From Nitrospira sp. CR1.1 (lineage in GTDB: Bacteria > Nitrospirota > Nitrospiria > Nitrospirales > Nitrospiraceae): a stretch of 64,000 nucleotides of DNA. Positions 39,243 to 48,404 of this stretch are shown piece by piece. The stretch is taken from the NCBI GenBank assembly GCA_014055465.1, contig WIAF01000014.1, positions 1 to 64,000 on the forward strand. The letters run 5' to 3'. Made by a program: the position numbers and the translations under genes. Position 1 is the first letter of the stretch. Every line of letters starts with the position of its first letter. The notes beneath the pieces were generated by a model, which ran no database searches, was not told the origin of the DNA, and was given only the letters and a program-made list of their open reading frames with translations.

Positions 39243-39599
39243 ATGAGTGAAACGGTGCTTGAACCCACCGATATGGAATGGATAGAGAAGGGCGTGTTGA
39301 GCATCACGTGGAGTGATGGACATAAGGCCCGCTACCCGGTCAGGTATCTCCGGCAGCATTGTCCTTGCGCCGCTTGCACGGATGAATGGACCGGTGAACT
39401 GCGCCTCAAGCCCGATGATGTGCCGCTGGTCATCATGCTGCAAGATATTCAGCCGGTGGGGCGCTATGCATTTCAGTTTACGTGGAGTGATGGGCACGAT
39501 ACGGGAATCTACTCCTATTCGTTCCTTCGCCGGTTGTGCCAGTGTGATGTCTGTCAGCCGGTGAAACCGGTGGAACCACGGTCTCGGCGGTTGCTTTGA
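39243..39599 (+). CDS. DUF971 domain protein
   Basis: A 118-residue protein of the DUF971 family, with LSITWSDGHKARYPVRYLR, then a Cys-rich HCPCAACTDEWTG, VGRYAFQFTWSDGHDTGIYSY and a second Cys pair CQCDVC. DUF971 is also the fold of gamma-butyrobetaine hydroxylase N-termini; in stand-alone form it may serve Fe-S assembly. The ATG at 39243 was chosen since 24 upstream codons are within the recO end. Confidence 0.85.
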   Translation: MSETVLEPTDMEWIEKGVLSITWSDGHKARYPVRYLRQHCPCAACTDEWTGELRLKPDDVPLVIMLQDIQPVGRYAFQFTWSDGHDTGIYSYSFLRRLCQCDVCQPVKPVEPRSRRLL

Positions 39600-39646
39600 C
39601 CGATACGGACGGTGTTCACAGTCTGGAAAAGGAAGGGCTGGATCGA

Positions 39647-40108
39647 ATGAACATCTGTAGACTTGCTTCCGTGGGATTGTGGCTGCTGATCGGCCTCATA
39701 TCCGTCGCGTGTTCGGGCATACCTCCGCTTGACCAGCAGCAGCGGTTGGTTCAGGCCGGCGACTTTCGAATTCAGCAGTTGACGCCGCCGGCCTTTGTAA
39801 GCGCTTGGGGTGAGCCGACGTACACGCATCAGCAATTCACGCATTTTTTTAGCATGCCGGATGGCCGACTCATTCCTCAGGCACGCATGGCGCTTGGCGA
39901 AGCACCTCAAGGATGGGAGACGGGCCTGGCTGCAGGGGATGCCTTTTTCATGGCGTATGCGGATCGCGGATACTACCTCGTGTTTCTTGAGGGCGTGCTT
40001 GTGTACTATGAAGCGATGACTGCCGAAAAGGTGCATGCGGTCGGTAAAACCTGGAAGTTTGAGTCCCAGTTCAAGACGCGACTTGAATCATCCCCCGGTT
40101 TAAAATAA
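39647..40108 (+). CDS. Lipoprotein of unknown function
   Basis: About 153 residues starting MNICRLASVGLW, with a signal helix and a lipobox VAC near residue 23. The body contains TPPAFVSAWGEPTYTHQQFT, hydrophobic strands and no motif I recognise. GGAAGGG precedes this ATG, which is why it is chosen over the start at 39596. It lies just before glgA. Confidence 0.75.
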   Translation: MNICRLASVGLWLLIGLISVACSGIPPLDQQQRLVQAGDFRIQQLTPPAFVSAWGEPTYTHQQFTHFFSMPDGRLIPQARMALGEAPQGWETGLAAGDAFFMAYADRGYYLVFLEGVLVYYEAMTAEKVHAVGKTWKFESQFKTRLESSPGLK

Positions 40109-40114
40109 GCGATT

Positions 40115-41656
40115 GTGTCTTCTCCCATGAACCCGACTCCCGATCAGTCTCCGCTGAAGATTTGTATGGTCGCATCAGAGGTCGTGCCGTTGGCAAAAAC
40201 GGGCGGCCTTGCGGATGTCGTCGGCGCGCTAGCAATCGAATTTGCCAAGCTGGGACACGATGTCTGCGTCATGTTGCCGGCCTATCGACAGGTTGACGAG
40301 CTGGGTTATCAGATGACGGACGGCGTCCGCTTATCTGTTCCCGCTGGGCCTAGCTTGATGGATGTGCGCGTGCAGGAAGTGTTCGCGCCGCCGTTAGATG
40401 TGAAAGGCCATGGCCGCTTGCGCGTATTCGTTGTTCGACACGATCCGTTCTTTTCACGGTCTGGCCTGTATCAAGAAGCCGGCCGCGATTATCCCGACAA
40501 TCTGGATCGGTTCGTCCTTTTCTGCCGGGCCGTGATGGAGATGGTCATTCATCTCGGTGAACACGAAGGATGGCAGGCGGATCTTCTGCACCTTCACGAT
40601 TGGCAGGCCGCCCTGTGTGCGGTCTTTCTGCGGACGCAGTATCAGGGGCGGCCGTCGTTGAGCCGCACCCGTAGTGTGTTGACCATTCATAATCTGGGGT
40701 ATCAGGGATTGTTCCCCGCCGCGCAGTTTTCCTCGACAGGACTGCCGTTGCACCTGTTCACGCCTGCCGCGCTCGAGTTTTATGGGCAGGTCAATGTGCT
40801 AAAGGGCGGGCTTGTCTTCGCCGATCTGCTGATCACGGTCAGCCCGAACTACAGTCAGGAAATACAGACGCCCGAATATGGGTGCGGGCTGGAGGGAGTC
40901 ATCACCGAGCGGAAAAATGTGTTGTCTGGAATCGTCAATGGGATCGATACGGATAGCTGGAACCCGGCTACGGATCCCAACTTGATTGCGCCCTATAATG
41001 TCTCCAACCTCTCGGGGAAGGCGCGCTGCAAGAAGGCGCTTCAACGGGAATTGGGGCTTCGTCTGCTGAAGGAGCCGCTGCTGGGAGTGATTGCCCGGCT
41101 GACCAGCCAAAAAGGAATCGATCTCGTCCTCGACGTGCTTCCCGATCTTATGGAACTCGATGTCCAGGTCGTCATTCTCGGCACAGGGGAGCCTCACTAT
41201 GAACAACAGGTGCGCGAGTGGGCGGAACGCTATCCCGGAAAAATTGCGGTCCGGAATGTGTTTGATGAGGGGTTGGCCCATCGAATTGAGGCCGGCGCGG
41301 ATCTGTTTATCATGCCTTCCCGCTATGAGCCTTGCGGCCTCAGTCAGTTATACAGTCTGCGGTACGGGACGGTTCCCGTCGTGAGAAGGACCGGTGGGTT
41401 AGCCGATACGGTCGTGAGTTATACGCCGCGAACCTTCAAGGAATCGCGTGCCACCGGTTTCAGTTTTACGGATTCCAATTCTGCGTCGCTGCTCACCTCT
41501 TTGTTGCTCGCGCTGTCTGTGTATCGGAAAAAAGCGGATTGGCAGCGCCTCGTGAGGACAGGAATGGGACAGGATCTCTCATGGAGTCGATCTGCATTCA
41601 TCTATCTGCAATTGTTCCGAGATGTGGTTTCTCGGGAAGGCGAACAGAAAACCTAG
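40115..41656 (+). CDS. glgA: Glycogen (starch) synthase
   Basis: About 513 residues, GT-B fold, GT5 family. PLAKTGGLADVVGAL binds ADP-glucose, and MPSRYEPCGLSQLYSLRYGTVPVVRRTGGLADTV is the C-terminal conserved region. It adds glucose from ADP-glucose to alpha-1,4-glucan. The start may be GTG at 40115 or ATG at 40127. The GH15 gene at 12.5 kb may be involved in breakdown of the same polymer. Confidence 0.95.
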   Translation: MSSPMNPTPDQSPLKICMVASEVVPLAKTGGLADVVGALAIEFAKLGHDVCVMLPAYRQVDELGYQMTDGVRLSVPAGPSLMDVRVQEVFAPPLDVKGHGRLRVFVVRHDPFFSRSGLYQEAGRDYPDNLDRFVLFCRAVMEMVIHLGEHEGWQADLLHLHDWQAALCAVFLRTQYQGRPSLSRTRSVLTIHNLGYQGLFPAAQFSSTGLPLHLFTPAALEFYGQVNVLKGGLVFADLLITVSPNYSQEIQTPEYGCGLEGVITERKNVLSGIVNGIDTDSWNPATDPNLIAPYNVSNLSGKARCKKALQRELGLRLLKEPLLGVIARLTSQKGIDLVLDVLPDLMELDVQVVILGTGEPHYEQQVREWAERYPGKIAVRNVFDEGLAHRIEAGADLFIMPSRYEPCGLSQLYSLRYGTVPVVRRTGGLADTVVSYTPRTFKESRATGFSFTDSNSASLLTSLLLALSVYRKKADWQRLVRTGMGQDLSWSRSAFIYLQLFRDVVSREGEQKT

Positions 41657-41688
41657 GTGCGTCTGCTGGACAGAGTGCGCATGAGGGG

Positions 41689-42177
41689 TTATCGGAGAGC
41701 AGCCTGAAGCGTCAGTTCCAGCTGAGTAAGCCGTTCCCGTGCTTGTGTCGTGTAGTAGGCATAATCAGATTCTACGTGGCCGTGTAACACCTCGCGAAAT
41801 TGGTTTCTCGCCACGTCCAAATCACCGGCTGACATAGCCAAATTCCCCGCATGCAAACTGCAGGATGCCGCCATGGCGTGAACATCCACCGCCAGGCGCG
41901 ACGCAGGCTGGCTGACCATATTTTTCAGACCGGCAGGCAGGATGGTGTCGAGCGATGAACGCGTAGTCTGAGCACGGCTGACGTCGCGTAACTTGGTTGA
42001 GTCTTGCAAGGCCAACTGGCTATCTTCGGCCGAGAGACAATGGGTGTAGGTGCTCCAGACGTCCATGAATCTGACATTGTCATAACGCACGGAGGTGAGA
42101 GCCGGGTTGGATTGGCACCCCACGGCGAAGAGCGCCATGATCAACAGGACAATTTGCCGAGTCATTCCGTGTCGCAT
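41689..42177 (-). CDS. Small lipoprotein of unknown function
   Basis: About 162 residues starting MRHGMTRQIVLLIMALFAVGC; the lipobox is AVGC near residue 21. The remainder is helical, with two repeated segments (AVDVHAMAASCSLHAGNL and ARNQFREVL...YYTTQARERL) resembling TPR-like helices. The family is not recognised. It converges on glgA and is alone on this strand. Confidence 0.7.
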   Translation of the reverse strand: MRHGMTRQIVLLIMALFAVGCQSNPALTSVRYDNVRFMDVWSTYTHCLSAEDSQLALQDSTKLRDVSRAQTTRSSLDTILPAGLKNMVSQPASRLAVDVHAMAASCSLHAGNLAMSAGDLDVARNQFREVLHGHVESDYAYYTTQARERLTQLELTLQAALR

Positions 42178-42286
42178 GGTGCCAGTCTCTTCCACATGCC
42201 CCGGTCCGCTCTCGTTATTCATGAGCAGTGAATGAGCAAGTCTCGCGCCACTCATTTACCGTGTAAGTCGTTGAAATAATAGTTAT

Positions 42287-42520
42287 GTGTTCTCGTCAGC
42301 AGGGAAGGTCCTGTCGCAATTAGATTCCACTGTGGGGAATATGACACGGATCATGGGGCGCGGGCCCCATGGAGACGGATGGATGAAAACCGCTGATTGT
42401 CGGTTCATCTCGAGGATAGATCCTGAAAGAGCCCGGACGCTGTGCCCGTATTGCGAAAGGTGGTTGGGTTTGTTAGCGCGTTTCCAAGATGAGGTGCATT
42501 CTGGATGTTGCCCGCTGTGA
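42287..42520 (+). CDS. Possible small Cys-containing protein
   Basis: An open frame of up to 77 codons from GTG 42287. The last 45 residues (from the ATG at 42383) contain CRFISRIDPERARTLCPYC followed by ERWLG, with Cys pairs that could bind a metal. There is no clear ribosome site and no known family. It may be a chance frame. The remaining 42,521-42,837 holds no gene that I can support. Confidence 0.3.
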   Translation: MFSSAGKVLSQLDSTVGNMTRIMGRGPHGDGWMKTADCRFISRIDPERARTLCPYCERWLGLLARFQDEVHSGCCPL

Positions 42521-42650
42521 CCTGGGAGTTTACGAATGGCGAGGCGCGGCAGAGCGTGGCTGACGACACTCGTTCACCGAACTCCTTGCACAGAAGAATC
42601 GGTAGCGCCTGTGCTTCCGACTCGGCTACTATCTGCCCATCGTGACGGAG

Positions 42651-42686
42651 GTGTAGGCACTGGTATCTGATGAAGTGCGCCTACAC
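42651..42686. promoter_or_regulatory. Inverted repeat upstream of the phosphonate genes
   Basis: GTGTAGGC (42651-42658) and GCCTACAC (42679-42686) are perfect 8-bp arms around a 20-base loop, extended by a further AC/GT pair with a two-base bulge. It lies about 150 bases upstream of the aepX-type start. It could form an RNA hairpin or bind a regulator. Confidence 0.3.
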
Positions 42687-42837
42687 GACTCATGCAAGTC
42701 GGCAGGGAGAGTCCTTCCTCCTGGCGAATCATCGGCGACGACGAATATTGTGGGACTTGATAGCCATCCGTATGATACGAAGAATATTCCGATCGACGGA
42801 CGAAAGAGAAATCCTTTGAGGAAAGGTTCCTCCGCTA

Positions 42838-44472
42838 ATGGATTCGAGACCATCCCTGACTAAAACCCGCCAATTCCGAAATTTGCTGCTCTCCGAGCGG
42901 CTGGAGTTCATTTGCGAAGCGCACAATGGCCTCAGTGCCAAAATTGTGGAGGAGGCAGGGTTTCCCGGCATCTGGGCTAGTGGGCTCTCCATCTCCGCCC
43001 AGTTCGGCGTGCGTGACAACAATGAGGCGAGTTGGACTCAAGTTCTTGAGGATCTGGAATTCATGTCCGATGCCACCAAGATTCCAATCCTGCTCGATGG
43101 CGATACGGGATACGGCAATTTCAATAACATGCAGCGGCTCATCCGTAAGCTGGAACAGCGCAATATTGCCGCGGTCTGCATCGAAGACAAACTATTTCCT
43201 AAGACCAACAGTTTTTTGAAGGGCGATGCGCAGCCGATGGCCGATATGCACGAATTTTGCGGCAAAATCAAAGCCGGCAAGGACGCGCAAACTGATCCCG
43301 ATTTCTGCATTATCGCCAGAGTGGAGGCGTTTATTTGTGGCTGGGGTCTGGCGGAGGCGTTACGTCGGGCTGAGGCCTATCATCAGGCAGGGGCCGACGG
43401 GATTCTCATTCATAGCGCGCTCTCGGTCCCGGATGAGATTCTGGCGTTCAAGCGGGAATGGGGAAACCGATGTCCCGTCGTGATCGTCCCAACGAAGTAT
43501 TATTCCACGCCTACGGATGTCTTTCGGCAACATGGTTTTTCTATGGTGATTTGGGCGAACCACATGCTGCGGGCGGCGGTGTCGATCATGCAGAAAACGG
43601 CGCGGGCCTTGAAACAGAGTGAAAATCTGCTGTCCATCGAAGACAAGGTGGCTCCGGTGTCAGAAATATTCCGTTTGCAGAATGCCGCGGAGCTTTTGGA
43701 GGCTGAAGAACGCTATCTTCCCAGGGGGGCTGAGGGCACGTCTGCGGTGGTACTGGCCGCCTCCCGAGGCGAAGAATTGGGGGGGCTGACGGAAGAACAG
43801 CCCAAGACTATGGTCAAGATTCAGGGGGCGCCGATTCTGTCTCACATCGTCGATGCGTACAATGCCGTCGGGATGAAGGATATTCTCGTCGTACGCGGAT
43901 ACAAGAAAGAAGCCGTTAACCTCCCCAACCTGACCTATGTCGACAATGCGGAATTTTCACACACCGGTGAGTTGGCCTCCTTGTCCTTAGCGTTGCGCTC
44001 CAGGAAGGGGCTTTTTCAGCCGACGATTATTTCGTATGGCGATGTGTTGTTCAATAAGTATATTCCGCAGGCGCTGTGCCAAGAGCCTGATGATTGTGTG
44101 ATTTTCGTCGATAGCAACTGGCAGGACCAAACGAGTTATGCCCGATTAGGAGGTTTTGCCGAGTGCACGCTTCCGAATTCGCGGAGAGCCTTCAATGCGA
44201 AAGTCTATCTCAAGCAGCTAGGAAACCGGATTCCGGCTGACGCGATTCATGGAGTTTGGATGGGGTTTCTTAAGCTCTCTTCCGCCGCCGCCTCTGATAT
44301 CAATAATGTCATCTTGGACCTGCTCAGTGACCCGGAGAACCGCATGGCGGGCATCCCTCAGTTGCTGCAGGAACTGCTGCGGCGAGGATATCCTATCCGG
44401 GTGTTGTATACCGTCGGACATTGGCTGGATATCAATAGCCTTGACGATGTGGTGCAGGCCGGAAATTTTTGA
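42838..44472 (+). CDS. aepX: Phosphoenolpyruvate mutase fused to a nucleotidyltransferase
   Basis: A 544-residue fusion. Residues ~1-290 are PEP mutase of the isocitrate-lyase superfamily, with [11 protein letters not shown] and the diagnostic [10 protein letters not shown] (EDKxxxKxNS). This domain forms the C-P bond, PEP to phosphonopyruvate. Residues ~300-544 are an NTP-transferase fold with [23 protein letters not shown], like the CTP-dependent phosphonate cytidylyltransferases; the Gly-rich loop is atypical (ASRGEELG). GAGGAAAGG lies upstream of the ATG. aepY follows 112 bases later. The pair implies a phosphonate headgroup activated as a CDP derivative. Confidence 0.92.
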   Translation: MDSRPSLTKTRQFRNLLLSERLEFICEAHNGLSAKIVEEAGFPGIWASGLSISAQFGVRDNNEASWTQVLEDLEFMSDATKIPILLDGDTGYGNFNNMQRLIRKLEQRNIAAVCIEDKLFPKTNSFLKGDAQPMADMHEFCGKIKAGKDAQTDPDFCIIARVEAFICGWGLAEALRRAEAYHQAGADGILIHSALSVPDEILAFKREWGNRCPVVIVPTKYYSTPTDVFRQHGFSMVIWANHMLRAAVSIMQKTARALKQSENLLSIEDKVAPVSEIFRLQNAAELLEAEERYLPRGAEGTSAVVLAASRGEELGGLTEEQPKTMVKIQGAPILSHIVDAYNAVGMKDILVVRGYKKEAVNLPNLTYVDNAEFSHTGELASLSLALRSRKGLFQPTIISYGDVLFNKYIPQALCQEPDDCVIFVDSNWQDQTSYARLGGFAECTLPNSRRAFNAKVYLKQLGNRIPADAIHGVWMGFLKLSSAAASDINNVILDLLSDPENRMAGIPQLLQELLRRGYPIRVLYTVGHWLDINSLDDVVQAGNF

Positions 44473-44584
44473 TGCGCCCGCAGTCGTACCGGCCGATGGG
44501 GCTCCTCAGTGGATTCAGCAGGCAATCTGTCAAGGGGATGGCTGGTTCGCGTGTTCATGTCGTCTTGGTCTGGAGAAGTAGGGC

Positions 44585-45712
44585 ATGATTGATCCTCGGA
44601 AATTTGTCGAATGCCTACAGGCAAACAGTGTGGAATTTTTCACCGGCGTGCCCGATTCGCTGCTCAAAGAATTCTGTGCCTGCCTGGAGCAGGTGCCGGA
44701 GGCCGGCCAGCACATCATCAGCGCCAATGAGGGAGGCGCAGTGGGGCTTGCGTTGGGCTACCATCTCGCGACAGGAAAAATACCCTTAGTATATTTGCAG
44801 AATTCTGGGCTAGGGAACATCATCAACCCGCTCTTATCCCTGGCTGATGCGGAGGTGTACTCAGTGCCCCTCTTGCTTGTGATCGGCTGGCGAGGCGAGA
44901 CGGGTGTTCATGACGAGCCCCAGCATAAAAAGCAGGGGCGTGTCATGCTTTCCATGCTGGAAGCTATGGAGGTCCCGTATTCCATTTTAGGACCGGAAGT
45001 GACAGATGCCGAGGGCTCGTTAAGGGATGCACTGGCCTCTGTCCGAAAGAACAATGCGCCGTTCGCACTGGTGATTAAGAAGGGGACATTTAGCACTTTT
45101 GCCGGCGACACGAGAAAATCGTCCGCGTTCGAAATGACTCGAGAAGCGGCGATTCAGCAGGTGCTGGAATTTTTGGATGAGCGTGATGTCGTGGTATCTA
45201 CGACGGGCATGGCCTCTCGGGAAGTATATGAATACAGGGTCAGAGCGGGCGAGGGCCACGAGCGGGATTTTTTAACGGTGGGCGGAATGGGGCATGCTTC
45301 CCAGATCGCTCTGGGCGTTGCCCTTCAACGACCGGACCGCGTTGTCTATTGTCTGGATGGAGATGGCGCTCTTCTCATGCACATGGGAGCTCTTCCAATT
45401 ACTGGAGTGCTGAAGCCAGGAAATTTTAAGCATATTGTGTTGAACAATGGGGCGCACGATTCTGTTGGTGGGCAGCCGACGGTAGGGTTTAATATTGATA
45501 TTCTTGGGATCGCCCGTGCCTGCTCCTATCGAATGGTCGTTCACGCACAGACACCGCAGGAGCTGCAGTCCTGTCTCCAGGAGTTGAAGCGATCGAAGGG
45601 CCCTTGCCTATTGGAGATTCGGATACGCTGTGGGGCCAGAAAAGATCTGGGGCGCCCTGCAACTACTCCAGTTGAGAACAAGCACGCCTTCATGGATTTT
45701 ATCCAAAGCTGA
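44585..45712 (+). CDS. aepY: Phosphonopyruvate decarboxylase
   Basis: A 375-residue thiamine diphosphate enzyme. The N-terminal half has FFTGVPDSLLKEFC and ISANEGGAVGLALGYH (activator Glu); the C-terminal half has the TPP-binding GDGALLMHMGAL...NNGAHDSVGGQPT. It decarboxylates phosphonopyruvate to phosphonoacetaldehyde, pulling the PEP mutase reaction forward. The third gene often seen, the aminotransferase aepZ (making 2-aminoethylphosphonate), is not found between here and 54 kb. Confidence 0.93.
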   Translation: MIDPRKFVECLQANSVEFFTGVPDSLLKEFCACLEQVPEAGQHIISANEGGAVGLALGYHLATGKIPLVYLQNSGLGNIINPLLSLADAEVYSVPLLLVIGWRGETGVHDEPQHKKQGRVMLSMLEAMEVPYSILGPEVTDAEGSLRDALASVRKNNAPFALVIKKGTFSTFAGDTRKSSAFEMTREAAIQQVLEFLDERDVVVSTTGMASREVYEYRVRAGEGHERDFLTVGGMGHASQIALGVALQRPDRVVYCLDGDGALLMHMGALPITGVLKPGNFKHIVLNNGAHDSVGGQPTVGFNIDILGIARACSYRMVVHAQTPQELQSCLQELKRSKGPCLLEIRIRCGARKDLGRPATTPVENKHAFMDFIQS

Positions 45713-45925
45713 TCTCTGAAATGGGCGGAGGAGGTAGCACGTGAGGGGGCGAGGTTCAGATTTTTACCGAGGGAATTTGGTCAACTGCTTGCGTCGGCGT
45801 AGTCGGGAGCTTTCCTGCTCAATTGTCGAATGATGGGTGCTAATGTTTCGGAACATAGGCATGGCCGATGTCAGAAGGATGTGGCCGGAGTCTATCGCCC
45901 TCGTGAAGTGGGCTGACCTTGAAAG

Positions 45926-46537
45926 CTAGGACTTGAAGATCTGGACGAGGACCCCTGTTCGGGTTGTAGAGTTTGTTTTTCGCATGATGTGTTTGATGTG
46001 TTCTTTGACCGTCTGTTCTGTAATGTTGAGCGCGTTCGCTATTTCCTTATTGGTCCATCCTTTAGCAAGATTTTCAACCACCGATTGCTCTCTATTTGTA
46101 AGCTGGAATCGTTCTTTGGCCTGATCAGTATTGAGTTGTTGCCGACGTCCCAACTCTTCCAGTGTGACAACAAGGCGTGCATATTGGATACCGCCTCGAT
46201 CGGGAAGGCCAAATCCTCGCAGGAGCACAGGCTGGTTTGGGTTTCCCGTGATTTTTTTGACCTCGAATTGCTCCCAGTCCTTTGCTTCCGTGCGAACCTG
46301 GAGCGCTTTCAGGACTTCTGTGCAGAGCTCGGTAAGGGCGGAGGGGAGCACTCCTTGAGCCGCTTTAGCTGGAGCGCCTCCGTTTTCGGCCATATTAATG
46401 AGCTTGGACAGTTCAGCGGCTTGTCGGTTCATATGCAAGAGCTGCATGGAGGAGGATAACACGACGATTCCGGCGCCTGAGCGCTGGTCAGCCAAGTTGT
46501 CCGCGGTGTCTTGCGAGGTGATAGCGATTTGAGCCAC
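45926..46537 (-). CDS. LuxR-type response regulator-like transcription factor
   Basis: A 203-residue protein: an N-terminal PAS-like sensing segment (GIVVLSSSMQLLHMNRQAAELSKLI), then a LuxR/FixJ helix-turn-helix at about 145-203 (LTNREQSVVENLAKGWTNKEIANALNITEQTVKEH). There is no receiver domain. It is transcribed away from the exopolysaccharide operon and shares a 483-base intergenic region with it, so it is a strong candidate for its regulator. Confidence 0.85.
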   Translation of the reverse strand: MAQIAITSQDTADNLADQRSGAGIVVLSSSMQLLHMNRQAAELSKLINMAENGGAPAKAAQGVLPSALTELCTEVLKALQVRTEAKDWEQFEVKKITGNPNQPVLLRGFGLPDRGGIQYARLVVTLEELGRRQQLNTDQAKERFQLTNREQSVVENLAKGWTNKEIANALNITEQTVKEHIKHIMRKTNSTTRTGVLVQIFKS

Positions 46538-47020
46538 GGCGATACTCCGTAAGATGCTGAATGTTCCTCGACAACCGGTCGTTTTCTGGTAATCTACAAG
46601 ATGTCAGTGTTACTAGTAATGCTACATAATACTTTCGAGGTAGTCAAATTGTACCTTCAGGGGGGCGGTCCGTGCATCATTGGTATTGTCCAGTGAGACT
46701 ATTGATTCTATACTTCAAAACGGTCGCAGACTGCTTTAGTATAAGAGTAAATTTCAATTCGCTAGTCAGCTGTCCATCCCTCGCAGTTGATCGCTCTAAC
46801 AAGGCACGCGTTACCATAAACCGTTAGCTGCCAGATTGGTTTTCGCCAATTAAACAATGAGTTGAGGTGATGTACCGGCATCAATCAATATGGGCGATGC
46901 GATGTTTCTGTGATCGACATTGACAGTTCTTCGTATCAATCTGATCGTAGTGTTCACTGGTTTGGGTACTATTTGAGATTGCTGCAATGGTCAACCGGAA
47001 TTCCTTCAGGAGAATAAGTC
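46538..47020. other. Intergenic regulatory region between luxR-type gene and EPS operon
   Basis: A 483-base, comparatively AT-rich gap with no reading frame of interest. It should hold the divergent promoters. TTGACA is present at 46920 but with no good -10 at the right distance, and I found no clear sigma54 (GG-N10-GC) site. The first EPS gene has AGGAG at 47008. Confidence 0.5.
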
Positions 47021-47722
47021 ATGAAAGCTAAGATCGTATTTGGCGTGATGATCCTTGCTGGAAGTTGGGTCACTCTGGCGTTCGCCAGCCCCTTTGACCA
47101 GGTGCCTAAAGTCACTCTTGTAGCCGGTGCTTCTGCAGTGACGCCTCCTTCGGGTATGCGCCATGGAGGAGATGGAGCAGAGAAGTCCTCCCTGACTGTG
47201 ACGCCGGATTACATCATGGGGCCGGAAGATGTCCTGGAAATTACCGTATGGAAAAATGCGGATCTCTCTAAGCAAGTCCAGGTTCGGCCTGATGGAAGGA
47301 TTTCTCTTCCCTTGATTGGCGATGTTTCAGCGGTAGGGCGAACCGCTGCACAGCTGACTGAAGAAATCTCTGCACGCTTGAAATCTTATATGGAGAACCC
47401 GACTGTCTCAATTCTGGTCCGTGAAGTGAACAGCTATCAGATTTATGTCCTGGGAGAGGTGAATGCGCCCGGGAAGTACCCTTTGAAGAGTAAGACCACG
47501 CTATTGCAAGCCATAACCATTGCTCATGGATTTACTCAGGTGGCCGCCCGCAATAAGATCGTCGTCTTTCGATTTGGAAAAGATGGTGAGGGGTTGAACA
47601 AAATCAAGGCAAGTTATGACGACATCGTCCTTAGAGATGGGTCGGATCAAAACATCGAACTCAAGCCGGGAGATCAAATCGTGGTTCCCTCTGAAACTAT
47701 GGTTGTATTGCCATCCAGGTAA
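47021..47722 (+). CDS. Polysaccharide export protein (Wza/EpsE-like), first copy
   Basis: A 233-residue protein with a signal peptide ending near residue 22 (TLAFA-SP; no lipobox). It contains the Poly_export domain (IMGPEDVLEITVWKN...VRPDGRISLPLIGDV) and an SLBB domain (NSYQIYVLGEVNAPGKYPLKS). Proteins of this type form the periplasmic/outer-membrane channel for exopolysaccharide. GGAG lies upstream of the ATG. It is the first gene of the operon. Confidence 0.92.
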   Translation: MKAKIVFGVMILAGSWVTLAFASPFDQVPKVTLVAGASAVTPPSGMRHGGDGAEKSSLTVTPDYIMGPEDVLEITVWKNADLSKQVQVRPDGRISLPLIGDVSAVGRTAAQLTEEISARLKSYMENPTVSILVREVNSYQIYVLGEVNAPGKYPLKSKTTLLQAITIAHGFTQVAARNKIVVFRFGKDGEGLNKIKASYDDIVLRDGSDQNIELKPGDQIVVPSETMVVLPSR

Positions 47723-47767
47723 GTGCAGGTGATCGGGTTGTACCGACGAGCCAAAGGAGTTAGGAAA

Positions 47768-48391
47768 GTGAAAACTTTCGGTTGCAGATGGTTGCGGGGG
47801 GGGGTATGTATTGCTGTTTGTGTGCTCCTCACTCTTCCTGGGTGCTGGATAGGCAATGAACAAATAGATTTTAACGTTACCTATATTCCACCAAATGAGT
47901 TTTTGTTAGGCCCTGAAGATGTTCTTGTTGTAAACGTATGGAGAAATCAGGAGCTCTCTCGGGAAGTCATTATCCGACCTGACGGGAAGATTTCCATGCC
48001 ATTGATCGGTGACGTGCAGGCGGCTGGCATGACCTCAAACGTGTTGGCAAAGCGTATTGCTGATGGACTTGCTGAGTTCATGTCGAATCCCACAGTCTCA
48101 GTCCAGGTCAAAGAGGTCAATAGCTACTACGTGTATGTTTTGGGAGAGGTCTCTAAACCAGGTAAGGTGCCTCTCAAATCATATGCTACGGTTTTGCAAG
48201 GCATATCATTGGCTGGCGGTTTTACGACGTTTGCCTCGAGAAATAAGATTCATGTATTGCGAGTTGTTCCAAATGGTCAAGGTCAACCGAAGCAGGTTCA
48301 GATTCCCGTTCCATATGAAGACATTCTGCAAGGTAAGAATTCGGAGGGAAATTTTTTCCTCAAGGCTGGTGATGTCATTGTTGTGCCGTGA
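47768..48391 (+). CDS. Polysaccharide export lipoprotein (Wza-like), second copy
   Basis: About 207 residues beginning MKTFGCRWL, with a lipobox LPGC (Cys26) so it is lipid-anchored. It has the same Poly_export plus SLBB pattern as the first copy (LLGPEDVLVVNVWRNQELSREV; NSYYVYVLGEVSKPGKVPLKS). The GTG at 47768 is preceded by AAGGAG; an earlier GTG at 47723 is less likely. The signal-peptide codons contain a run of nine G at 47796-47804. Two tandem paralogs suggest a duplicated export module. Confidence 0.92.
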   Translation: MKTFGCRWLRGGVCIAVCVLLTLPGCWIGNEQIDFNVTYIPPNEFLLGPEDVLVVNVWRNQELSREVIIRPDGKISMPLIGDVQAAGMTSNVLAKRIADGLAEFMSNPTVSVQVKEVNSYYVYVLGEVSKPGKVPLKSYATVLQGISLAGGFTTFASRNKIHVLRVVPNGQGQPKQVQIPVPYEDILQGKNSEGNFFLKAGDVIVVP

Positions 48392-48404
48392 TCAGTTTTT
48401 GAGG

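Noticed and set aside
46920..46950. TTGACA as the EPS operon promoter
   Set aside because: No acceptable -10 element at 16-18 bases; left unassigned.
48057..48404. Extended N-terminus for the outer-membrane barrel gene
   Set aside because: It would overlap the second export gene in another frame and bury the signal peptide; the ATG at 48405 gives a proper secretory start.
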